Of a stretch of 64,000 bases of DNA, positions 33,500-40,919 are shown in pieces. The first letter of the stretch is position 1, and each line of letters opens with the position of its first letter. Source of the stretch: Azotimanducus sp965199815. Its GTDB lineage: Bacteria; Pseudomonadota; Gammaproteobacteria; Pseudomonadales; Azotimanducaceae. Both the position numbers and the translations under genes were made by a program. The notes under the pieces were generated by a model. The model saw only the letters and a list, made by a program, of their open reading frames with translations. It searched no databases and had not been told where the DNA came from. The stretch is from the NCBI GenBank assembly GCA_965199815.1, contig CBDATE010000028.1:539573-603572 (forward strand), given 5' to 3'.

Positions 33500-35169
33500 A
33501 CCATGCCGACCGGCGCAAGTATTCGTCCGAGATAGTCGATGGCGTGGCGCAGGCACCGAGCCGCGCCATGCTGCGTGCGACCGGATTTACCAGCGAGGAT
33601 TTCAGCAAGCCACTCGTGGGCATTGCTTCCGGTTGGTCCACTATCACTCCCTGCAACATGCACCTCGACAAGCTCGCCGCCGAGGCTTCCGAAGGTGCCG
33701 ACAAGGCGGGCGGCAAGAGTCAGGTGTTCAACACCATCACGGTGTCGGACGGCATCTCCATGGGCACCAGCGGTATGCGCTACTCGTTGGTGTCGCGCGA
33801 GGTCATTGCGGATTCCATTGAAACCGTCGCCGGTGCAGCCGGCTTTGATGGCTTGGTTGCCATCGGTGGGTGCGACAAGAACATGCCAGGGTGCGCCATG
33901 GCCATGGCGCGCCTTGACCGGCCAGCCATATTTGTCTATGGCGGCACGATTCTGCCGGGCATCAAGCGGCGCGACATCGTCTCCGTGTTTGAAGCGGTTG
34001 GTGCGAACTCCGCGGGCCAGATATCGGATGCGGAGTTGCTCGAAGTCGAGTCAACGGCGATTCCGGGTGCTGGTTCCTGCGGCGGCATGTACACGGCCAA
34101 TACCATGGCCAGCGCTATTGAAGCGCTGGGATTGTCACTGCCCAACAGCTCGGCGCAGAACGCCGTTTCCGAACACAAGGCGAGGGATGCCCGCTCGGCG
34201 GGTGAAGCCGTCCTGGCACTCATCGAGCGCGGCATCAAGCCCTCCGACATCCTGTGTCCCGAGGCCTTCGAGAATGCCATTGCCGTGGCTACGGCTCTTG
34301 AAGGCTCGACCAATCTGGTATTGCATCTGCTCGCCATCGCGCACTGCGCTGGCATCGCCCTGAGTCTTGACGATTTTGACCGCGTGGGTCGGCGCACACC
34401 AGTGCTCGCCGACATGCGTCCCGCCGGGCGCTATGCCATGTCCGAGTTGGTTGCCATCGGCGGTATTCAGCCGCTCATGAAGACGCTGCTCGCAGCCGGA
34501 CTGCTGCATGGCGATTGCCTGACCGTGACCGGGCGCACACTGGCAGAAAATCTGGCACGCGTACAGCCCTACCCGGATGGGCAGACAATTGTCCGCACAC
34601 TTGATGATCCCATCAAGCCAGACGGACATCTGGTCATCTTGCGCGGAAACCTGGCACCTGAAGGTGCGGTGGCGAAGGTCACCGGACATGAGGGACTCGC
34701 GTTTTCGGGTTCGGCCAAGGTGTACGAGAGTGAGGAATCGGCCATGCGAGCCATACTGGTCGGCGATGTGTCGGCTGGCGATGTGGTGGTCATTCGCTAT
34801 GAAGGGCCGAGAGGTGGGCCGGGTATGCGCGAGATGCTCAGCCCGACCAGCGCCATCTCGGGACGCGGCCTCGATGGCAAGGTCGCGCTCATTACCGATG
34901 GTCGTTTTTCCGGCGGGTCGCACGGATTTCTCATAGGGCACATGGCACCGGAGGCCGCTCTCGGGGGCAATCTGGCACTGATCGAAGATGGCGACCGCAT
35001 TCGTATCGATGCCGCGCGCAAGAGGATCGATTTGTGCGTTGCCGATGAGGTTTTGCAGGCGAGACGTGCAGTCTGGCAGCCGCCCCCTCCGGGGGCGCGA
35101 CGCGGCGTGTTGGCAAAATATGCGGCGAGCGTTGCATCGGCAAGCCGCGGCGCGGTCACGGATGCCTGA
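33496..35169 (+). CDS. ilvD: Dihydroxy-acid dehydratase
   Basis: 557 residues from the ATG at 33496, with a strong AGGAGG at 33481-33486 inside the end of argA. IlvD/Edd family enzyme with an Fe-S cluster: conserved cysteines in ITPCNMHLD, GGCDKNMPGCAMAMARL and GAGSCGGMYTANTMA. It dehydrates dihydroxy acids to 2-keto acids in Val and Ile synthesis. The C-terminus GVLAKYAASVASASRGAVTDA is complete. The shorter length without long insertions is the type found in many gammaproteobacteria and archaea. A 284-base gap with a poly-C tract follows. Confidence 0.96.
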   Translation: MNHADRRKYSSEIVDGVAQAPSRAMLRATGFTSEDFSKPLVGIASGWSTITPCNMHLDKLAAEASEGADKAGGKSQVFNTITVSDGISMGTSGMRYSLVSREVIADSIETVAGAAGFDGLVAIGGCDKNMPGCAMAMARLDRPAIFVYGGTILPGIKRRDIVSVFEAVGANSAGQISDAELLEVESTAIPGAGSCGGMYTANTMASAIEALGLSLPNSSAQNAVSEHKARDARSAGEAVLALIERGIKPSDILCPEAFENAIAVATALEGSTNLVLHLLAIAHCAGIALSLDDFDRVGRRTPVLADMRPAGRYAMSELVAIGGIQPLMKTLLAAGLLHGDCLTVTGRTLAENLARVQPYPDGQTIVRTLDDPIKPDGHLVILRGNLAPEGAVAKVTGHEGLAFSGSAKVYESEESAMRAILVGDVSAGDVVVIRYEGPRGGPGMREMLSPTSAISGRGLDGKVALITDGRFSGGSHGFLIGHMAPEAALGGNLALIEDGDRIRIDAARKRIDLCVADEVLQARRAVWQPPPPGARRGVLAKYAASVASASRGAVTDA

Positions 35170-35344
35170 GAGCGCACCCTGTCGCGTGAGCGCGTCCCGC
35201 ATGAGCGTGTCAAGGACAGTCTGAACAATCCCCGTCCGTCGCCTCTTGCGGCCCCGATGGGTGCGGCAACTTCCGCCGACCAGGCCTCGTCGCCACCGGC
35301 CACCCCACATCCTGGTATGTGACTGCGCTCCGCGCGCTTGCCGA

Positions 35345-35367
35345 CCCCCCCCCCCCCCCCCCCCCCC
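35345..35367 (+). repeat. Poly-C homopolymer (23 C) upstream of the adenylate cyclase operon
   Basis: An uninterrupted run of 23 cytosines lies in the 284-base gap between ilvD and the cyclase gene, ending 86 bases before the cyclase ATG. The cyclase frame has a TGA at 35448-35450, so the tract cannot shift translation of that gene; an effect on promoter spacing or on the 5' leader is possible. Two other long C tracts in the window lie inside surface protein genes. Confidence 0.92.
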
Positions 35368-35453
35368 ACCGATGCGCGCCTCCGAACGCGACCCGCGGCA
35401 AGCAGACCTGCCATCTTCGCCGCAGGCTTCTCGCGGCGTGGCGCATGTGACAT

Positions 35454-36830
35454 ATGGCGCATTACTCACGTGAAACGTGTGGAATTTCGCACTTCGTACA
35501 GGTGCCTGCCGTTTTAGACTACGACCGCCTTGAAAAAATCCATATCACAGCATCCACAGGCGGGCGCAGGTTGATTCGCAGAATCGTACAGTTTCGGTAT
35601 CTTGGCTATGTCATGCTGGGAATCGGTCTCGTATGTGCCGAGTTCAGTTTGCCGGGGTACTGGTGGGGCATCCTCCTGATCAGTCTCGCCTGGCCGCTCT
35701 GTCTTCATGCCGCTCTGCGAGTGTGTGTCGCCAACCCGCAAGGATTGCGTGGGCTACAATTCTTCGAGAACCTGTCAGCATCCGCCTGTGCGGCCTTGCT
35801 GCAATTTCCTGCAGCGCAGGTGAATGCGTTGCTGGTATCGCTGCTCTCGGGCAATCTGGCACAGGGTGGTCTGAAGCGTCTTCCCGAGGCGCTGCTCGCG
35901 CTCGTTCCTGGCTGGATGCTCGGCGACTGGTGCCGGGTGCAGCTTGGTCTCGAACCCTGGTTTGCGGCCACGCACCTCTCGGACCTGATCGGCTATGGAC
36001 ACATACTTCTGTTCACATCGCTCATCAGTGCCGCCGCCTATCAGCGCAGCATGGAGATGCATCAGGCGAGCCGTCACCTGTCGGAAGAGTCGCGAAAATT
36101 ACGTGTTTTCAGTGAGCGTATTACCAGATATGTGGATCCGGGACTGTCGCAGAGACTGCGCACCAACAGCCACGCACAGATGCCGCGTCAACGCATCTGG
36201 GTGAGCGTCTGTTTTGTTGATCTGGTGGAATTTACCCACATGACCAGTCGCCTGGCACCGGAAGCTGTCTGCGAAACGTTGAATCTCTTTCTCGGGCGCG
36301 TATCTGCGCTGGCGACAGGTCTTGGTGGGCGGATGGACAAGTTTCTTGGCGACGGCGTGATGATCACTTTCGGGGACTCGGGCGACTCCGTCGAGGGTGA
36401 GCGTGTGAGTGTACGTCAGTCACGAAGGCAGGTAGCAGATGCCATGCTGGCATTTGCGGCAAGATTCCCGGCACTCATGAATGAACTCAATCAGGAACTC
36501 GACAGGCTCGCATTGCCGGTCACTCTGCGTGTTCGTATGGGCGGGGCCTCGGGCCACTGTACAGTGGGAGATTTTGGCGAAGGCGAACGGCTCGACTACA
36601 CGATCATAGGGCCTGCGGTCAATCTTGCCAGCAGACTCGAAGCGCTGGCACCGGTCGGCAGCATGTTGATTGACGAGGCGACACACAAACTGGCAAACGA
36701 CGAGACGAGCAGAAGCGACTCCGGCCGTCGGGAAATCAGAGGCTTTGCAGAGCCTGTCAGCCTGTGGCAAGTCGCGGCTGAGCGTTCGGCGCAGCAATCC
36801 ACAGCCCCTCCGGAGGTACTCAGCGCATGA
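35454..36830 (+). CDS. Class III adenylate cyclase with N-terminal MASE2 membrane domain
   Basis: 458 residues. Residues ~40-205 are the MASE2 sensor domain with several membrane helices (RYLGYVMLGIGLV, LLISLAWPLCLHAAL, LLVSLLSGNLAQGGLKRLPEALLAL). The C-terminal cyclase domain has the metal-binding Asp256 (CFVDLVEFT) and Asp300 (KFLGDGVMITFG), the purine-recognising Lys296 and Asp in LDYTIIGPAVNLASRLE, and the transition-state Asn/Arg in NLASR, so it should make cAMP. It is the first gene of a coupled trio: its stop overlaps the hemE ATG (ATGA). The start could also be later, but no better codon precedes the MASE2 region. Confidence 0.93.
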   Translation: MAHYSRETCGISHFVQVPAVLDYDRLEKIHITASTGGRRLIRRIVQFRYLGYVMLGIGLVCAEFSLPGYWWGILLISLAWPLCLHAALRVCVANPQGLRGLQFFENLSASACAALLQFPAAQVNALLVSLLSGNLAQGGLKRLPEALLALVPGWMLGDWCRVQLGLEPWFAATHLSDLIGYGHILLFTSLISAAAYQRSMEMHQASRHLSEESRKLRVFSERITRYVDPGLSQRLRTNSHAQMPRQRIWVSVCFVDLVEFTHMTSRLAPEAVCETLNLFLGRVSALATGLGGRMDKFLGDGVMITFGDSGDSVEGERVSVRQSRRQVADAMLAFAARFPALMNELNQELDRLALPVTLRVRMGGASGHCTVGDFGEGERLDYTIIGPAVNLASRLEALAPVGSMLIDEATHKLANDETSRSDSGRREIRGFAEPVSLWQVAAERSAQQSTAPPEVLSA

Positions 36831-37882
36831 CATCAGGTGTGACATCTTGCTCGCCGTTTATCGCCGCCTGTCGTGGCGAACCCACGCCTTGTACGCCTGT
36901 CTGGCTGAATCGGCAGGCGGGACGCTACATGCCTGACTATCATCGCATCAAGGGCAAGCTCACCAGCAAGGAGTTTTTCCTGCACCCGGAGCGTGCGGCC
37001 GAAATGACCCTGACGGCACAAAGACTGCTGAATGTGGATGCGGCCATCCTGTTTACCGATCTGCTGCCGGTGCTCGAGTTGCTTGGCCTCGAGCTTGACT
37101 ACAAGCCGGGCACGGGGCCGATATTTCACAACCCGCTCGTTGATGCCAGAAGCATTCAATCGCTTCCGGGTTACGAGATGGAACGGGACATGGCCTGCAT
37201 TACCGAGTGCATCGGCCTGATTCTGTCTGATTTGCCGCGCGATGTGGCATTGATCGGTTTTGCGGGTGCACCTTTCACGCTTGCATCCTATGCCGTCGAA
37301 GGCCAGGGTGGTAGCGGCAAGGAGCGCGTCAAGCGGTTGATGCATTCTGCGCCAGACCTGTGGAATTCGCTGATGCAGACGCTCGTGGAACTCATATCGG
37401 GTTTTGTGGCGTTGCAGGTGAAGGCCGGTGTACATGCGGTGCAGCTATTTGATTCCTGGGTCGGCGCGCTCGGCAGGAGTGACTATCAAAGGTTCGTGGC
37501 ACCCTGGAGCAAAGCGCTCATTACGCGCATTCGGGCAGATGCCGGCGCGGATGTACCGATCATCCTGTTCGGTGTGGGCAACGGCCATCTGTTACAGGAC
37601 ATGGTTGCGGCTGGTCCGGATGTCATGGCACTTGACTGGCAGGTACCTCTGGGCGAGACCTGGGATGCGCTCGGGTGTCGAGCAGTGCAGGGGAATCTGG
37701 ACCCCGTCGTCCTGTTGTGCGACGAACAGGTAATTGCATCCGAAGCGTCGCGCATTCTGCACGAGGCTGCGGGCAGACCCGGACACATCTTCAATCTTGG
37801 TCACGGAATACTGCCTCAGACGGATGAACGCAAGGTGAAATTTCTCGTTGACAAGGTGCATGGTATTGAGAGGCTGCAATGA
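36827..37882 (+). CDS. hemE: Uroporphyrinogen decarboxylase
   Basis: 351 residues. It converts uroporphyrinogen III to coproporphyrinogen III in heme synthesis. Conserved parts: PVWLNRQAGRYMPDYHRIKGK near the N-terminus with the active-site Arg residues, the catalytic Asp in LFTDLLPVLELLG, GFAGAPFTLASYAVEG, VQLFDSWVGALG, and the C-terminal FNLGHGILPQT. The start overlaps the cyclase stop and the stop overlaps the next ATG (ATGA at 37879), so all three genes are probably translated from one message. Confidence 0.96.
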   Translation: MTSGVTSCSPFIAACRGEPTPCTPVWLNRQAGRYMPDYHRIKGKLTSKEFFLHPERAAEMTLTAQRLLNVDAAILFTDLLPVLELLGLELDYKPGTGPIFHNPLVDARSIQSLPGYEMERDMACITECIGLILSDLPRDVALIGFAGAPFTLASYAVEGQGGSGKERVKRLMHSAPDLWNSLMQTLVELISGFVALQVKAGVHAVQLFDSWVGALGRSDYQRFVAPWSKALITRIRADAGADVPIILFGVGNGHLLQDMVAAGPDVMALDWQVPLGETWDALGCRAVQGNLDPVVLLCDEQVIASEASRILHEAAGRPGHIFNLGHGILPQTDERKVKFLVDKVHGIERLQ

Positions 37883-38556
37883 AAGACAGACGAATCCCCG
37901 GAAACTCGGTGCATGTGTATATCGTTGATCATCAGACACTCTGGAGAGCTTCTGTCGCATTACTCATCAACAAGTTGCACAACTGCAAGGTAGTCGGCGA
38001 GGCCGATAGCGGCGAACTGGCAATCGAGATAGTGCGTCGCAATCCACCCGACCTGATCCTCATGGAAGTCAACATGCCCGGAATCGGCGGGGTTGAGGCA
38101 GTCAGGCGTATCAGGCGATTCGACTCCTCCGTGAAAATCCTGATGCTCACCTCGGTGGCGGCGGAACCTTTTCCTTCGAGAGCGCTGCAATCAGGTGCGG
38201 ACGGTTACCTGACCAAGCGCTCGAGTGTGCGTGAGCTCGACAAGTGTATTCGTGCGGTGATGTCAGGGCAAAGTTATATTTGTCAGGAAGTTGCCAACGC
38301 CATGGCGCTTTCGAGCCTGTCGGCGGATTTTGATTCGCCGTTCAACGCCCTGTCAGTCCGCGAACTGCAAATTGCGACACTTATCATTCAGGGACAGAGA
38401 GCCGCCGATATCGCGGAACAGTTGCACCTCAGCCCCAAGACCATCAACAGTTACAGATATCGGATATTTTCCAAGCTGTTCGTCAAGAGTGATGTAGAGC
38501 TTGTGATTCTGGCCACGCAGAGCGGGTTGATGCAGAGCGTACTCGAAGCATCCTGA
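37879..38556 (+). CDS. GacA/UvrY-like LuxR-family response regulator with Glu in place of the phosphoacceptor Asp
   Basis: 225 residues closely patterned on GacA/UvrY: receiver domain with PFPSRALQSGADGYLTK and C-terminal LuxR helix-turn-helix (ALSVRELQIATLIIQGQRAADIAEQLHLSPKTINSYRYRIF). The residue expected to be phosphorylated is Glu63 (LILMEVNMPG) instead of Asp, and the acidic pair near the N-terminus is reduced to one Asp (Asp17, in IVDHQT). The conserved Thr91 and Lys113 remain. Such a receiver should not take phosphate in the normal way; Glu often mimics the active state. The likely targets, small RNAs of the Csr/Rsm type, are not in the window. It overlaps hemE by four bases. Confidence 0.92.
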   Translation: MKDRRIPGNSVHVYIVDHQTLWRASVALLINKLHNCKVVGEADSGELAIEIVRRNPPDLILMEVNMPGIGGVEAVRRIRRFDSSVKILMLTSVAAEPFPSRALQSGADGYLTKRSSVRELDKCIRAVMSGQSYICQEVANAMALSSLSADFDSPFNALSVRELQIATLIIQGQRAADIAEQLHLSPKTINSYRYRIFSKLFVKSDVELVILATQSGLMQSVLEAS

Positions 38557-38581
38557 GGCGCACAGACGGGACCATAACCGG

Positions 38582-38595
38582 GATGCCATGGCATC
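38582..38595. other. 14-bp perfect palindrome between convergent genes
   Basis: GATGCCATGGCATC is a perfect palindrome lying between the stop of the GacA-like gene and the stop of the acyl-CoA synthetase gene. With no loop it is a poor terminator; a protein-binding site is possible, but nothing else supports it. Confidence 0.3.
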
Positions 38596-38598
38596 ACG

Positions 38599-40404
38599 TC
38601 AATAGCCCGCCTGACCGGATTGAATGACATCGAGAAACTCCGGCGACAGGATCTCGTAGTCGGCACTGTCGGGCCGCCGTACATAGACGGTGTCGCCAGC
38701 GACCCTGGCGAGTTCGTACCCTGCCTCCTGAAGGCCGGTTTTCTTCAGCTTGAAAGTGCCGGTCACTTCCATTTCCTGCAGTACACGAACAAAGACCGGT
38801 CTTGCATAAGCAGGCAAGTATTCGCGCACATGTTGTGCAAATGCTTCCAGGTTGAGGGATTCGCCCGCAAGCAGCTTGATGGCCGCCATACCGGCGCGTC
38901 CTTCCGCACCCGGCACTGCCACCCCGAACACATTGGAGATTTCCACTTGCGGGAAGGTATTCAGGATCTCGCCCACCTCGGTGGTCGAGACATTTTCGGC
39001 TTTCCATCGAAAGGTGTCGCCAACCCGGTCCACAAACTGATAATGCCTGAGACCCGCGGTCCAGCCCACATCCACTTCTCGCAGGAGGTCACCTGAATTG
39101 AACCAGGCATCTTCCGGCTCCAGCACATGGTGAACTATCTTGTCCTTGCTGGCATCTTCGTCGGTGTAGCCCTCGAACATGGTATCGGGCGTGATCCTGG
39201 CGAGCAGCAACCCGGCATCGCCAAATGTGGCCAGACGTATCTTGCCGGATTCGTCGCGCAGGATTTCGTCAGTGTCGATGTCATAGGCCGCGAGCACAAA
39301 CTCCGCGGTTGAAAATCCGATAGTGCAATCCTTGTTGAGCAGGTTGAGAAAGGCGATGTTGCCTTCGCTCGAGCCGTAGAATTCGGTGATGCGCTTGATG
39401 CCGAAACGCTCTCGAAAGCGCTTGAATATGTCTGGTCGCAGCCCGTTGCCGACTATCCGTTCCACCTTGTGGTCGCGATCATCGGAGCGCTCGGGCTGAT
39501 TCATGAGATAGCGCAGAATCTCGCCGATGTAGGTGACGCAGGTGGCTTCCGATGCGCGTACATCGTCCCAGAACTGGCTGGCGGAGAACCTGCGTCGCAG
39601 GATGAGCGTGGAGCCCATCACCAGTGCGGCCAGGGCACCGATCATCATTCCGGTGCCGTGATAGAGCGGCAATGGCACGTAAATGCGATCTTCCGGCGTG
39701 GCCCGGTAGCCTGCCCGACCGAGCCCGAAGGAAGCGAAGAGCGAGCGGCGATTGGAAACGATAGCCGCCTTCGGAAACCCGGTCGTTCCCGAGGTGAAGA
39801 GGTGCATACTGATGTCGCCGAGCGTGTTGTCCAGCGTGACGGCAAGGTTCTCGCTCGCCATATCGGCTTGGGTTTGCATCAGGTCTTCGGCCCAGTTCGG
39901 CGTGTCACCTGCTGTCACCATGAAGTAGTCTCGGCCTTCTCGCAGCCCGAGCTCGGACTTGACCTCTTCCACCGCCGAGCGCAACTCCCCGTCGAATATG
40001 CAGAGCTTCGGTTCGCAGACTTTCAGGCAGTGCGCGAGTTGGCGACCGCGCAGGTTGGTGTTCATGAAACTGGCGGTGGCACCGAGCTTGTTGAGCGCGA
40101 AGAACACCGCCAGCAACTCGATACTGTTCTCCATCTCGATGGCGGCTACATCGCCTCGTTCGACACCGCATTGCGCCAGTCGGCGGGCGACCCGGTTGGC
40201 CAGAGCGTTCAACTCTCCGCGGGAAATGCTGCGCCCCTCGAATTCGATACATACATGCTGCGGGTCGCGCGCTGCGTGTGCTTGCAGCCGCAGCGCATGG
40301 CAATCCTTCGTGTCTGCGGGTGGCGGAGTGAAGAGCTTCTGCACCCGCTTGAGGAATATCAGGTCTTTGAGTGTGTGCCAGTTTTCGGCGAGTGAATGTT
40401 TCAC
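38599..40404 (-). CDS. Long-chain acyl-CoA synthetase (FATP/FadD6-like)
   Basis: 601 residues from a GTG at 40404, with GGAG nine bases upstream. AMP-forming adenylating enzyme: P-loop LFTSGTTGFPKAAIVSNRR, ITEFYGSSEGNIAFLN, WFNSGDLLREVDVGW and VDRVGDTFRWKAENVSTTEVGE. The YGSSEGN and FRWKGENV-type motifs place it in the fatty-acid transport protein/very-long-chain acyl-CoA synthetase group. It activates imported fatty acids or related carboxylic acids with ATP and CoA. The gene follows a small membrane protein gene by three bases, so the two form an operon, convergent with the cyclase-hemE-regulator operon. Confidence 0.93.
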   Translation of the reverse strand: MKHSLAENWHTLKDLIFLKRVQKLFTPPPADTKDCHALRLQAHAARDPQHVCIEFEGRSISRGELNALANRVARRLAQCGVERGDVAAIEMENSIELLAVFFALNKLGATASFMNTNLRGRQLAHCLKVCEPKLCIFDGELRSAVEEVKSELGLREGRDYFMVTAGDTPNWAEDLMQTQADMASENLAVTLDNTLGDISMHLFTSGTTGFPKAAIVSNRRSLFASFGLGRAGYRATPEDRIYVPLPLYHGTGMMIGALAALVMGSTLILRRRFSASQFWDDVRASEATCVTYIGEILRYLMNQPERSDDRDHKVERIVGNGLRPDIFKRFRERFGIKRITEFYGSSEGNIAFLNLLNKDCTIGFSTAEFVLAAYDIDTDEILRDESGKIRLATFGDAGLLLARITPDTMFEGYTDEDASKDKIVHHVLEPEDAWFNSGDLLREVDVGWTAGLRHYQFVDRVGDTFRWKAENVSTTEVGEILNTFPQVEISNVFGVAVPGAEGRAGMAAIKLLAGESLNLEAFAQHVREYLPAYARPVFVRVLQEMEVTGTFKLKKTGLQEAGYELARVAGDTVYVRRPDSADYEILSPEFLDVIQSGQAGY

Positions 40405-40407
40405 AAG

Positions 40408-40701
40408 TCAGTCTCCGGTGTGTGTTCCCGCGTGTTGCCGTGTGTGCCTGAAGCGAAGCTGCCGAACCTTCGCATTCAGGACTCGATGCAGGGGCGGTAT
40501 GTCCAGCGATGCGACTGCGATGCCGAGCGGGATCATCCAGAAGCCGAGAATCGGCAGGAATCCGACAAAGCCGCCGAGCATCAGGAGTATCCCGGCAAAC
40601 AATCTGAGCCCCGGCGGGATGCGGCGCTTGCCTTGCTTCATGCCACGATAGACGGTGACCACCAGCAGGCGACGAATGCGTTGCCAGTCAGGTCGTCTCA
40701 T
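40408..40701 (-). CDS. Small membrane protein, PGPGW-like
   Basis: 97 residues. A basic N-terminus (RRPDWQRIRRLLVVTVYRGMKQGKRRIPPG) leads into two hydrophobic segments (LFAGILLMLGGFVGF and LPILGFWMIPLGIAVASLDIPPL) with a basic C-terminus. This resembles small inner-membrane proteins annotated as PGPGW-family or hypothetical. The function is unknown. It is the first gene of a two-gene operon with the acyl-CoA synthetase. Confidence 0.7.
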   Translation of the reverse strand: MRRPDWQRIRRLLVVTVYRGMKQGKRRIPPGLRLFAGILLMLGGFVGFLPILGFWMIPLGIAVASLDIPPLHRVLNAKVRQLRFRHTRQHAGTHTGD

Positions 40702-40880
40702 GCCACGCCGGTCACACCGGTCGATGCACCGAACTGTCCTGCGGATGATCTGACCCGGGGATGTTCGAGGGAATTGGCTTCAGACATGGGCTTGACGAGC
40801 CTCGTCAAATGATCAAACAAGATGCCGGATACTAACACGCAGCCCCACGGGGATTTCTGTTATGGGGCCTCCCGAGGTTA

Positions 40881-40886
40881 TACAAT
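40881..40886 (+). promoter_or_regulatory. Candidate -10 of the giant surface protein gene
   Basis: TACAAT, 33 bases before the ATG, sits in a stretch also found upstream of the paralogue at 62571-62576, followed in both by a near-identical leader ending gacactccaATG. No clear -35 is seen. Conservation between the two copies is the main support. Confidence 0.45.
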
Positions 40887-40919
40887 AGCGGTACTCATTT
40901 GCCGGATTGAGACACTCCA

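Noticed and set aside
34135..35469. Long minus-strand ORF opposite ilvD that includes the poly-G side of the C23 tract
   Set aside because: It is the antisense of a clear ilvD gene, with low-complexity Gly/Arg sequence and no family similarity.
40849..40873. Another copy of hairpin 5 upstream of the giant gene
   Set aside because: Only the CTGTTAT loop and flanking G and C runs are similar; the arms do not pair well enough to call it a family member.
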